A DNA stretch of 64,000 nt from Rhizobium sp. BK650. GTDB taxonomy: Bacteria > Pseudomonadota > Alphaproteobacteria > Rhizobiales > Rhizobiaceae. The notes beneath the pieces are model-generated. The model had not been told where the DNA came from. It saw only the letters and a program-made list of their open reading frames with translations, and searched no databases. Within the stretch, counting starts at the first letter, position 1. Every line of letters begins with the position of its first letter. The stretch spans positions 209,543-273,542 of the forward strand of contig NZ_JACIBK010000009.1 in the NCBI RefSeq assembly GCF_014195325.1. Reading direction: 5' to 3'. Made by a program: the position numbers and the translations under genes. This document shows, one piece after another, positions 53,581 to 62,389 of this stretch.

Positions 53581-54285
53581 GTGATGGCTAATGCCGGTGA
53601 GGATGATGCGGAATGCATCGTGTTGGTGCATGGGCTTGCGCGCGGCAGCGGATCCCTTCGGCTTATTGAGAAGACGCTCACGCGGCGCGGGTTCCTCGTC
53701 ATCAACATCGAATATCCCTCAACTCGCGCGACGATCTCCGAACTTGCAGTCTACGTCGGTGATGCCGTGGCCATGTGCCGTGCAAGACGGGTCAATTTCG
53801 TAACCCATTCCATGGGCGGAATTCTTGTCCGCTACTGGCTGGCGCATCAGCGGCCTCCAAATCTCGGGCGTGTCGTCATGCTGGCGCCACCCAATAACGG
53901 ATCCGAAATCGTCGATATTTTCGGAGAAATGCCGCCATTTCAATGGATCAACGGCCCAGCTGGACGCGAGCTTGGAACTGGCCCGGCAGCGTTGCCGAAG
54001 CTTCTGCCGGTTCCGGATTATCCCGTCGGCATCATCGCGGGCGACCTTTCGCTCAATCCGCTTTTCAATCATATCATCAAAGCGCCGAACGATGGGAAAG
54101 TATCGGTCGCCTCGACGAGATTGGAGGGCGCGGCTGACCATCTGGTTCTGAGTGCCACACACACGTTCATGATGCTCAATCCGATCGTCATCGCCGAGAT
54201 CGTCAATTTTGTCGAAAACGGCGCGTTTCGACACGATCTGACAATGCAGGAGGCGCGCAAGGTCCTCCTTGCGATGTTCCGATGA
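53581..54285 (+). CDS. Alpha/beta hydrolase, lipase-like
   Basis: A 234-residue hydrolase: LVHGLARGSGS oxyanion region, nucleophile elbow VTHSMGG and a His at the end of a strand (LSATHTFMM). Resembles small triacylglycerol-lipase-type esterases. Starts at GTG 53581 or ATG 53584, ten bases after the pump. No signal peptide. Substrate unknown; may be co-transcribed with the efflux genes. Confidence 0.8.
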   Translation: MMANAGEDDAECIVLVHGLARGSGSLRLIEKTLTRRGFLVINIEYPSTRATISELAVYVGDAVAMCRARRVNFVTHSMGGILVRYWLAHQRPPNLGRVVMLAPPNNGSEIVDIFGEMPPFQWINGPAGRELGTGPAALPKLLPVPDYPVGIIAGDLSLNPLFNHIIKAPNDGKVSVASTRLEGAADHLVLSATHTFMMLNPIVIAEIVNFVENGAFRHDLTMQEARKVLLAMFR

Positions 54286-54318
54286 AGGCGTGTGTCTCTC
54301 CGCTTGCGCAGTCTCAGA

Positions 54319-55359
54319 TCAGACACCGTCGCCTTTGCTGCCGCGCCCGAGAAGTTCCGGCACCCATCGGCTGGACGGATGATGGCGGCAGAATGTCACC
54401 AGTGCGATCGAGATCGGTACGCCGATGAACGCGCCGAAAATCCCCCACAGATAACCCCAGGTAAAAACGGAAAGCAGCACAACGACTGGCGAAAGGGAGA
54501 GTGCATTGCCGGATACGCGCGGTTCTATATAGCTGCCAAGCGTGAACTGAATGAGGTTGAGCCCGACGAAGATGGCGATCGCCGATTGCCAATTATCGAA
54601 CTGAATGAGCGCAAAGACGGTGGGAAGCAACGTTGCAGCGAGCGGACCGATGAAGGGTATGTAATTCAAAACGAAGGCAATCGCTCCCCATTCCTTCGCA
54701 AGCGGCAGCCCAACGCCGCTGGTGAACAACCAGATGAAAAGCCCGGTCGTGATGCTCATGATCGTCCGGATCCTCATGAAGCGCCGAAGCTTTTGTGCCG
54801 TTTCCCGGCTCCCGTCGAGAAGCAATCTTCTCGCCACTGGACTACGCATTGCCCTGATGCGGCTCTCGAAATCCTCGACTTCCATCAAACCGAGAAGCAG
54901 ATAGGTGAGAGCAATCAGCCAGAAGCTGAATGTGCTGTTGATGCGGCTCGTCACGGTCTGAACCACGCGCATTGCCCACGCAGTGCCGACATTGTCGGCC
55001 CAGAGCACATCGACATCGATGCCGTGTTCCTCCAGCCACTGTCGAAGTTCATCATAGTGTTGTTGAAAGCGAGCGGTATTGTCGATCATCCATCCGCCGA
55101 CATGTCCGAAGGACCAAGTGGAGATCCAGCCGAACGCCAGAAGGGCCAGCATCATGACCGCCAATGTCACCAGAAGCGCAATGTATCGTGGAAGGAAGGT
55201 CTGCACGCGATGCTGGACCGGCCATAGAAGGGCTATCGCCAGGAGCGCCAACGCCAACGGCGCAAGCACCGTTGCACCCGCCGGTAAAATGGCGATCACG
55301 ATAAGCACCGCAATGACGACCTGAGCCGAAGGAACTGCTCGATGTCGCCCTGCCCGCAT
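54319..55359 (-). CDS. AI-2E family transporter
   Basis: A 346-residue membrane protein with about eight helices; the C-terminal signature SYIEPRVSGNALSLSPVVVLLSVFTWGYLWGIFGAFIGVPI is diagnostic. Members were named for autoinducer-2 export, but many are Na+/H+ antiporters or of unknown role. Convergent with the lipase-like gene. Confidence 0.88.
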   Translation of the reverse strand: MRAGRHRAVPSAQVVIAVLIVIAILPAGATVLAPLALALLAIALLWPVQHRVQTFLPRYIALLVTLAVMMLALLAFGWISTWSFGHVGGWMIDNTARFQQHYDELRQWLEEHGIDVDVLWADNVGTAWAMRVVQTVTSRINSTFSFWLIALTYLLLGLMEVEDFESRIRAMRSPVARRLLLDGSRETAQKLRRFMRIRTIMSITTGLFIWLFTSGVGLPLAKEWGAIAFVLNYIPFIGPLAATLLPTVFALIQFDNWQSAIAIFVGLNLIQFTLGSYIEPRVSGNALSLSPVVVLLSVFTWGYLWGIFGAFIGVPISIALVTFCRHHPSSRWVPELLGRGSKGDGV

Positions 55360-55392
55360 TATTGCCCTCGCCTGGATCGGTCCCTGAATGGG

Positions 55393-56835
55393 TCAGAGTG
55401 TGTTCTTGAAAATCCGGCCATCCTTCATGACGACCTTCAGGTTCTTCTCGGGAGTGTCGATGAGCTTGAGGTCATCGAGGGGATTGCCATCCCAGACGAG
55501 CATATCGGCAAACGCCCCCTTTTCGATGACGCCCAAGCTGCCCAGATAGGGCGTGCGCAAGTTTGAGAGCGTCAGCAGGCTTGCATTACCGGATGTCGCC
55601 ATGCGCAGTGCTTCGGCGTTGGTGTACCAATTGCTCAGATGCGTGAACATAATGTTCTGGCGAGGCGCCAATTCAGGCGAGAACAGAAGATCCGAGCCCC
55701 AAGCGGTCTTGATGCCGTACTTCTTCGCGTATCCGTAGATTTTTGGTGTTCCGACAAAAATCTGCGCGGCGCGCTCTGCGCCGACCCCAGTCTGCGACGC
55801 GGCATCTTCGATCGACAGGAATGGCTGGGTGCTGAGCCATATATTCTTGTCGGAAAACATCCTTGCCGTCTCCTCGTCCATGAGATGGGCATGTTCGATA
55901 CATGCCACTCCCGCGGCTAGCGCGCGCTGGACGGTGTTGGGGGCGTAAGCATGGACTGTTACATATGTGTTCCAGTCCTTTGCAACGTCGACCGCTGCGC
56001 GAATCTCCTCCTCGCTGAACGTCGTCATGTCGAGCGGGCTGCGCGGCGACGAGACCCCGCCTCCCCCGACGATCTTGACCTGCGAAGCTGCCTGGAGAAG
56101 TTGCTCGCGTACCCGGCGTTTCAAACCTCCGACATCGTCGACGATGGCCGCGCTCCCCATCATTTCACTGAGACTGAGCTGGCCGTCCCTTGGAGGGATT
56201 TCAAACGGCATGCGCAAGTCGCCATGGCCGCCCGAGGTCGTGATCATCGCGCCGGACGGGAAGATGCGCGGGCCGGGAATGATGCCGCTATCGATTGCCT
56301 GTTTGAAGGTAAAGACCGGGCCGCCAAGATCGCGGATGGTGGTAAAACCCCGTAGCAAGGTGCGTTCGGCCTCTGCGGTGGAGGCGGCAAAGATGATTCC
56401 CGGGTCACCCGTCATCAGGACCTGCAGGGGAACCGCAGCGTAAATCGCATGCCAATGCGCATCGATCATGCCCGGCATCAACACACGGTCGTCGCAACTG
56501 ATGATCATTGCATCCTCAGGCGCGGGATTGTTTGCCGGATCGATGGCGACGATCCTGTCTGCTTCTACCAGCACCTGCACCCCGTTTTGCAACGCGTCGG
56601 ATTTGCCGTCGAAAAGCCGGACCTGTCTCAGAAGCGTTTTGGGAGGCCGCTGTGCCGTCTGCGCGATGCCCACTCGGGGCGCCATGCCGGCAACGGCAAC
56701 CGATCCGATGCCGGCCAGGAAATTTCTTCGCGAATAATCGCTGAGATAGCTGGATCGCCGTTGAAGATCACGATTTGCGCAGCCGCAGCCATCGTCGTGG
56801 ACGAGATGGCTATATCTCCTACCAGCTCTAAACAT
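55393..56835 (-). CDS. Amidohydrolase with Tat signal, imidazolonepropionase/prolidase-like
   Basis: A 480-residue metal-dependent hydrolase: MPGMIDAHWH, a His-rich VTVHAYAP...CIEHAHLMDEE and TAWGSDLL metal motifs. A twin-arginine signal YSRRNFLAGIGSVAVAGMA precedes the mature domain but lies about 35 residues into the frame. ATG 56835 has GGAG 8 bases before. Sits just downstream of arcA on the same strand. An exported amidohydrolase after an arginine deiminase is unusual; it might release amino acids outside, or act on a cyclic peptide. Confidence 0.82.
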   Translation of the reverse strand: MFRAGRRYSHLVHDDGCGCANRDLQRRSSYLSDYSRRNFLAGIGSVAVAGMAPRVGIAQTAQRPPKTLLRQVRLFDGKSDALQNGVQVLVEADRIVAIDPANNPAPEDAMIISCDDRVLMPGMIDAHWHAIYAAVPLQVLMTGDPGIIFAASTAEAERTLLRGFTTIRDLGGPVFTFKQAIDSGIIPGPRIFPSGAMITTSGGHGDLRMPFEIPPRDGQLSLSEMMGSAAIVDDVGGLKRRVREQLLQAASQVKIVGGGGVSSPRSPLDMTTFSEEEIRAAVDVAKDWNTYVTVHAYAPNTVQRALAAGVACIEHAHLMDEETARMFSDKNIWLSTQPFLSIEDAASQTGVGAERAAQIFVGTPKIYGYAKKYGIKTAWGSDLLFSPELAPRQNIMFTHLSNWYTNAEALRMATSGNASLLTLSNLRTPYLGSLGVIEKGAFADMLVWDGNPLDDLKLIDTPEKNLKVVMKDGRIFKNTL

Positions 56836-56959
56836 GGCATTTCTCCGGAAATATTGGCTGAATCGAGAGTTCCCACGACAATGAGCCGCACGGCGGAGAC
56901 GATGCTTTATCAGACTCCATCGATCCCAGCCCTTTGGAAGGACCGGTTTTTTGCTTCGA

Positions 56960-58204
56960 CTAATAGTCGACAGCGTCACGAGCGATAGGGCACGTCATGC
57001 AATGCCCGCCGCCTCGCCCACGCCCAAGTTCTGCACCTGTGATCGTGATCACCTCAATGCCTTGCTTGCGCAAGAGCGTATTGGTGTAGGTATTGCGGTC
57101 ATAGGCATAGACGACACCCGGCGAAGCGCAGACCAGATTGGCGCCGCTGTCCCATTGGGTTCGCTCCCGCATATAGTCGTTTCCGCCGGTCTCGACGACA
57201 CGCATCGCCCTTAATCCGAGCGCGTCGCGCACTGTCTCGACGAAGGAGCCCTTGTCCTTGTGAAGTTCGATGCCGCCGTTGCCATCGGGGCGATAGGAAA
57301 AGGCTTCGATATTGTTGACGATGTCGGGGTAGATCAAAACGCAATCGCGATCGGCAAAGGTGAAGACCGTATCGAGATGCATGGCGGCGCGCAGCTTCGG
57401 CATGGCCGCGATGATGACGCGTTCGGCGGCACCCTTCTCGAACAGGGCTGCCGCCACCTGGCTGATTGCCTGTCGCGACGTGCGCTCGCTCATGCCGATG
57501 AGGACGTTGCCCTTGCCGATCGGCATGACATCGCCGCCTTCTATCGTGGCAAGGCCCCAGTCTTTCGTTGGGTCACCCCACCATACGTGGACCTTGCCGG
57601 CGAAATCCGGATGAAACTTGTAGATCGAGCTGGTGAGGATCGTCTCCTCGTGACGCGCCGGCCAGTAAAGCGCATTTAATGTTACACCGCCGTAGATCCA
57701 GCAGGTTGTATCTCGGGTGTAGAGCGTATTCGGCAGCGGCGGCAGGAGATATTCGTTGACGCCGGCCGCATCGCGGATCAACGCCAGTTGCTCGCCTCCG
57801 ATGGCTTCCGGAAATTCAAACGTCGACAGGCCGCCGATCAGGGTTTCGGCCAAATCCCGGTCGGAAAGACCTTCCAGATAGGATCGCACTTCATTCAGAA
57901 GACCGAGACCAATCTGGTTGGGGACGACCTGGTTGTCGAGTATCCACTTCTTGGCCTCGGGTATCGCAACCGTCTGGGCGAGCAGATTATGCATCTCAAC
58001 GACGTCGATGCCGCGGTCGCGCATTTTTGTGATGAAGTCAAAGTGGTCGCGCTTGGCATTGTCGACCCAAAGAACGTCGTCGAAGAGAAGCGCGTCGCAA
58101 TTTGTCGGCGTCAGACGCTGATGGGCACGGCCGGGCGCGCAAACCATGACTTTTCGCAATTGGCCAACTTCGGAATGCACGCCAAATGTGATTTCCTGTG
58201 TCAT
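56960..58204 (-). CDS. arcA: Arginine deiminase
   Basis: A 414-residue enzyme converting arginine to citrulline and ammonia. Motifs: EVGQLRKVMVCAPGRAHQRLTPTN, ERTQWDSGANLV and the catalytic GRGGGHCMTCPI with Cys402. Full length for the family. Preceded by an arcD-like antiporter (19 bases gap) in the same operon, but no arcB (ornithine carbamoyltransferase) or arcC (carbamate kinase) is present, so the ATP-yielding part of the pathway is absent here. Confidence 0.92.
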   Translation of the reverse strand: MTQEITFGVHSEVGQLRKVMVCAPGRAHQRLTPTNCDALLFDDVLWVDNAKRDHFDFITKMRDRGIDVVEMHNLLAQTVAIPEAKKWILDNQVVPNQIGLGLLNEVRSYLEGLSDRDLAETLIGGLSTFEFPEAIGGEQLALIRDAAGVNEYLLPPLPNTLYTRDTTCWIYGGVTLNALYWPARHEETILTSSIYKFHPDFAGKVHVWWGDPTKDWGLATIEGGDVMPIGKGNVLIGMSERTSRQAISQVAAALFEKGAAERVIIAAMPKLRAAMHLDTVFTFADRDCVLIYPDIVNNIEAFSYRPDGNGGIELHKDKGSFVETVRDALGLRAMRVVETGGNDYMRERTQWDSGANLVCASPGVVYAYDRNTYTNTLLRKQGIEVITITGAELGRGRGGGHCMTCPIARDAVDY

Positions 58205-58223
58205 CGATCTACTCCCTATGTCA

Positions 58224-59657
58224 TCAAGGCGTGATGGTGCCGCTGAGCAGGCCGTAAAATCCTACGAGCCCCGCAATCACAGTGACGGCGAAAACGATGA
58301 GTTCAACGCTGGTGAAAAGCGTCACCTTCTGCTCGCGCCGCGCCCAGACATAAAGGATGGTCCCTGGCACGAATAAAACGGTGACCAGCAGAACATATTT
58401 CAGCCCAGCAGCGACAAACATGACGATCGTATAAATCAGGGCGATCCAGGCAAAGACCTGGTCGCGGCCGCGTTCACCCGGCGTCTGCTCATAGCCTTCG
58501 CCGCGGCGCGCAAGCAAAATGCCGTAACCTGCGACTAGAAGGTAGGGCATTAGCGCTGTCACGCTGGTCATGTCGAGCATGAAGTTGAAAGCATCACGAG
58601 ACCAGTAAGTCGAGATGACGAACAAAGAGACGACGATATTGGTCAGCCACAATGCATTGGCCGGCACCCTATTGCTGTTTTGTGCCGCAAAAAGCCTCGG
58701 CATATCCGCTGATTTGGCAGCCGCAAACAGCACTTCGGCGCAGATCAGCGACCACGCGAGATAGGCGCCAAGGACCGACACCAGCACGCCGATCGAAATG
58801 AATACCGCGCCCCAATGGCCGACGACGACTCCGAGGACGCCAGCCAGGGAAGGATTTTGGACACCGGCCATCGTTGCGCGCGTCATAGCCGCGTAAGGAA
58901 GCAAAGTGATCGCCACCATCAAGCCGGTCACCCCGATGAAGCCCAGAATGGTCGCGGTACCGACGTCGGCGCGGGTCCTGGCGAAGCGGGAATAGACACT
59001 CGCTCCTTCGATCCCGATGAAGACGAAGACCGTAATGAGCATCGTGTCACGAACTTGCGCCACGAGAGATTTTTCCGGCATATCCACGCCGCCGAAGAAA
59101 TTGGCGGAAAACTGCGCGTAATTGAACGCAAAGGCCATGGCCAGGATGGCGACGACGATCGGAACGATCTTGGCAATCGTGACGATCACGTTGATGAAAG
59201 CGGCTTGTTCGACACCGCGCAGGATCATGAAATGGAAGGCCCATATCCCCAGGAGTGAAACGACAATGGCGATGATGGTGCTTCCATCGCCAAAGATCGA
59301 AGGGAAGAACAGACCGAGCGTCGAACCGATCAGGACCCAGTAAAAGACGTTGCCAAGGCAGCTGCCAAGCCAGTACCCGAAGGCGGAAAGGAAGCCCATA
59401 TAGTTTCCAAAGCCTTCTTTGGCATAGGCAAAAACACCAGAATCGATTTCCGGTTTCTTTTCCGCCAGAGCCTGAAAGACGCGTGCGAGCATGTACATGC
59501 CAGTGCCGGCTATCATCCATGCTATGATCGCGCCGAACGGACCGGTCGCTGTCCCAAAACGGCCGGGAAGATTGAATATACCAGCGCCGACCATCGAACC
59601 GACGACCATGCCTGTCAGTGCGAAAAGCGATAATTTTTGCGTAGAAGCCGAAGCCAT
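58224..59657 (-). CDS. APC family amino acid transporter, arcD-like
   Basis: A 477-residue membrane protein with 12-13 helices; helix 1 motif GSMVGAGIFNLPGRFG is the APC signature. Most likely an arginine/ornithine or arginine/citrulline antiporter by its place upstream of arcA. A decayed fragment of a related C-terminus lies upstream (59873-60150). Confidence 0.82.
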   Translation of the reverse strand: MASASTQKLSLFALTGMVVGSMVGAGIFNLPGRFGTATGPFGAIIAWMIAGTGMYMLARVFQALAEKKPEIDSGVFAYAKEGFGNYMGFLSAFGYWLGSCLGNVFYWVLIGSTLGLFFPSIFGDGSTIIAIVVSLLGIWAFHFMILRGVEQAAFINVIVTIAKIVPIVVAILAMAFAFNYAQFSANFFGGVDMPEKSLVAQVRDTMLITVFVFIGIEGASVYSRFARTRADVGTATILGFIGVTGLMVAITLLPYAAMTRATMAGVQNPSLAGVLGVVVGHWGAVFISIGVLVSVLGAYLAWSLICAEVLFAAAKSADMPRLFAAQNSNRVPANALWLTNIVVSLFVISTYWSRDAFNFMLDMTSVTALMPYLLVAGYGILLARRGEGYEQTPGERGRDQVFAWIALIYTIVMFVAAGLKYVLLVTVLFVPGTILYVWARREQKVTLFTSVELIVFAVTVIAGLVGFYGLLSGTITP

Positions 59658-59872
59658 ATTGCCCTCTCAGGAACGTTGTTCGGACTTTTCGAAGATGTCG
59701 TGCAGCAGGAACGTGCGTTTAATCCGCACTATAAAATGCTTCCGTCGCGGCCGTGATCGCACAGAATCCCACAACTATGCTTTGCGTCTAAAAGTGACGA
59801 AATTCGCCAAGTTAGCCAACAATGCGTTAAGCCGCGGCGTCGGCAACGGTCCGCATCTGCGGTTCGACTCGC

Positions 59873-60150
59873 CTAGACAGAGATTCGATCCGTTGCGAGC
59901 GCGTAAATGGCAATCAGCGCGCCTATCGCCACAACGATGAACACCGGCGTTTCGGCCATTTAAACACAGGACGCTTCTGCTCACGGCGCGCCATCAAGAA
60001 CAGGATAGAACCGGGACCGTAGATGGCGGCGGAACGCAGGAGATGGGTGCCCCCACTGCGGCGATAAGGAAGGAAGTGTAGGTGAGCGCTATTGCCGAAC
60101 GCACGAATTTGCGGCGTCGGCTTCGATGTGTCTGCCCGGTAACGGAGCGG
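59873..60150 (-). pseudogene. Decayed C-terminal fragment of an arcD-like antiporter
   Basis: Minus-strand reading finds pieces matching the end of the intact antiporter: IALTYTSFLIAAVG, then after a one-base shift GPGSILFLMARREQK (intact gene: FVPGTILYVWARREQK), and after a second shift FIVVAIGALIAIYALATDR ending at a TAG (59873-59875). No N-terminal part remains. It is a relic of a second, related antiporter. The remaining 59658-60348 spacer has no other gene. Confidence 0.65.
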
Positions 60151-60201
60151 AACAGATTATACAGCGATAGTAAGAAACTAACATGCTCGGTAAGATTGTG
60201 C

Positions 60202-60225
60202 TTTATTATCGATTATGCTAATAAA
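60202..60225. promoter_or_regulatory. Inverted repeat upstream of the AraC gene
   Basis: TTTATTA (60202-60208) and TAATAAA (60219-60225) form a perfect 7-bp inverted repeat around 10 bases, about 125 bases before the AraC start. Possible operator for the arginine locus. Confidence 0.35.
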
Positions 60226-60348
60226 CGAGCGGAAGCCGGCTGAGTATCGCGTGGACGGCCAGACATCCAGTTGAATTGCGGATTTTGGTTGGAGACCTTC
60301 GATGTCGAATTCCGCTTTTGAACGTGCAGCTCGGTCTGCACGAACACC

Positions 60349-61482
60349 ATGACAGTTCATCAGATAGGGACGAGGCAAACCGCCTTTCACTCCGCGCGCC
60401 TTGCGTCTGAACGAGGTGCAGCGGAAAAACGGGCATTCGCACCGTCGCAGCCGTCTAATCTATCTTCCTTTGAATTCGTAACGAGCGCCGTACCGAGGAT
60501 CCGCCAGTTCGAGGCGTGGCGCGCCAACTTTGCCCCGATCTTTGATATCGGCTCCGAGCGTGACACGACGAGCGGGTTCATCGGCAGGCAGGTCACCTGG
60601 GATCTTGGCTGCTTTATGTTTTCGCATATCACGACCGATCCCCTGCAATTCAGGAGCGTGACACGTCATCTCCACTGGGAGCCGCTCGACCATTTCGTCC
60701 TGTCGGTTTTGCTTTCTGGAGAGGCGTATACGCAAACCCCTGCCAGCAAATTCCGTTGTACAGCCGGGGTCACCCAAGTCCATGCAATGGGTCGCAGCTT
60801 CCATGGCAGTCTGACGGCGAGCGAGTTGCTGATGTTGTTCGTCCCGCGAGATTTTTGCCCTCGCGTTTCCCAGGCCTTGAGCGCTGCGGAATTCACAACC
60901 TTGGAAGGCGGCATGGCGCGGTTATTCCATGACTATATGGCGGGGCTCGCCAATCAGCTCCCATTCGTCCAGCAAGCCGATCTTCCCGCCCTGGTCGAGG
61001 CGACGCGGGCGATGATACTGGCTTGCGTCTCTCCTTCGGCCGACAATGCCCTGACGGCAAGTCATCCAATTGCGGTAACGCTGCTCGACCGTGCGCAAAA
61101 GATCATACAATCGAGGCTGTTCGACCCGAGCCTGGGAGCTGAGACGCTCGAGCGAGAATTAGGCGTTTCGCGATCGCGACTGTACCGCATGTTTGAGCCT
61201 TTTGGCGGCGTTAAGCATTACATTCAACATAGGCGCCTGCTCGATGCACACGCAGCTTTGGCGAACCCGAGCGATCAACGCCGCATACTTGATTTGGCAG
61301 AGCAACGCTGTTTCAGTGACGGCACGGAATTCAGCCGCGCCTTCAAGCGGGAATTTGGCTATAGCCCGACGGACGTGCGGATTGGAAGAAGAAGCAATTT
61401 TCCTTGCCGACAGGCTCCGGCACTTGAAGAAAGCGATCCCGCAGCCCGGCTTGGAACAATGCTGCGCAGGCTGCACGGCTGA
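60349..61482 (+). CDS. AraC family regulator, likely of the arginine deiminase genes
   Basis: A 377-residue regulator: N-terminal cupin-type sensor (AraC_binding_2-like, about 45-225), C-terminal HTH_18 (LERELGVSRSRLYRMFEPFGG and LAEQRCFSDGTEFSRAFKREFGYSP). The long N-terminus is typical of FeaR/ArgR-type AraC members. Divergent from the antiporter/arcA operon across the relic, so control of these genes is likely but not shown. Confidence 0.85.
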   Translation: MTVHQIGTRQTAFHSARLASERGAAEKRAFAPSQPSNLSSFEFVTSAVPRIRQFEAWRANFAPIFDIGSERDTTSGFIGRQVTWDLGCFMFSHITTDPLQFRSVTRHLHWEPLDHFVLSVLLSGEAYTQTPASKFRCTAGVTQVHAMGRSFHGSLTASELLMLFVPRDFCPRVSQALSAAEFTTLEGGMARLFHDYMAGLANQLPFVQQADLPALVEATRAMILACVSPSADNALTASHPIAVTLLDRAQKIIQSRLFDPSLGAETLERELGVSRSRLYRMFEPFGGVKHYIQHRRLLDAHAALANPSDQRRILDLAEQRCFSDGTEFSRAFKREFGYSPTDVRIGRRSNFPCRQAPALEESDPAARLGTMLRRLHG

Positions 61483-61649
61483 ACCGATTACATGAGCCAA
61501 TCGATTATCCGTGAAAGCGACGACAGATGAGGGCGGATTCCGCTAGTGAGGCCCATCGGCTCGGATGGACGGACGACCTGACTTGAGACTGGAAGCGGAA
61601 AGGCTGCTTTGAGGCACGACTGTCCAAAGAGCAGGCCTCCGGGCAGCAC

Positions 61650-62150
61650 TCAGCCCTCACGCCTCCTCACCGCCCATGAGGCAGTGTCGTGATCTGGATG
61701 CTGGTTGCTGCTCTTCTTGATTGCGGCGGCCCAATCGACGCCGTTGTTTTCGGTCGCGCCGGTATTTTCTATAACGGTAATCCTATCGAACCAGGTCACC
61801 ATGTTCTCCGTGCAGGTATTGGCACCCGGTGGGAAGGCGTTCGGATTGTCGAGCGAGCCTATCATCAGGTTGGTGCGACCGTTTTCGAGGTGATGGAAGA
61901 ACAACGGCGTGCCGCAATTGGCGCAGAAGCCGCGCTCGACGAGCTCCGAGCTCTTCCAGACATCAGGCTTGCCGCGCGTCCAGGTGAGCGCGTCATCGGG
62001 TGCGGCGACGAGCGCGGCAAAGATGTTGCCCGAGGCTTTCTGGCACATGCGGCAATGGCAGAGATGCGAATTGTCGAGCATTGTGCTCGCATGGTAGCGC
62101 ACCGCACCACACTGGCAGCCGCCGCTCACCTCCATCTCGATGCGTTTCAT
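61650..62150 (-). CDS. GFA family protein (CENP-V/formaldehyde-activating fold)
   Basis: A 166-residue zinc protein: GGCQCGAVRY, LCHCRMCQKASG and FCANCGTPLFF supply the cysteines of the GFA family. Members were linked to glutathione-formaldehyde adduct formation, but most have unknown roles. It stands alone upstream of the antisense-side gap. Confidence 0.85.
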   Translation of the reverse strand: MKRIEMEVSGGCQCGAVRYHASTMLDNSHLCHCRMCQKASGNIFAALVAAPDDALTWTRGKPDVWKSSELVERGFCANCGTPLFFHHLENGRTNLMIGSLDNPNAFPPGANTCTENMVTWFDRITVIENTGATENNGVDWAAAIKKSSNQHPDHDTASWAVRRREG

Positions 62151-62325
62151 TTTTTCTCCTTCAAGAGGCGGGTTTGGGGCTTAATCGTTTTTAAGTTCTC
62201 GTCTTTTGATCGTCCAGCCTCTTTGGCTCCGGGTTGCTGGTGCGGATTGCCAGCCAAGATGAATAATCCGGACCACGCCTTCTCGGCTATCAGGCGATAC
62301 TTCCTTCGGGGCCCTTGACTGCTCC

Positions 62326-62356
62326 TCAAAAAGAAGGCCCGGCATGAAGCCGGACC
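62326..62356 (-). terminator. Rho-independent terminator of the MFS gene
   Basis: On the minus strand GGTCCGGC (62349-62356) pairs with GCCGGGCC (62336-62343) around a 5-base loop, with one G-T pair, then a T-rich run. Clear intrinsic terminator after the MFS gene. Confidence 0.7.
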
Positions 62357-62389
62357 CGATATTCAAACATTGATCCCTGACGCTGAACC

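Noticed and set aside
54319..55359. Quorum-sensing (AI-2) exporter
   Set aside because: The family name is misleading; no luxS or other AI-2 gene is visible here, so I keep only the family label.
59658..59872. FNR/Anr-type box before the arginine operon
   Set aside because: I looked for a TTGAT-N4-ATCAA pattern and found no convincing match.
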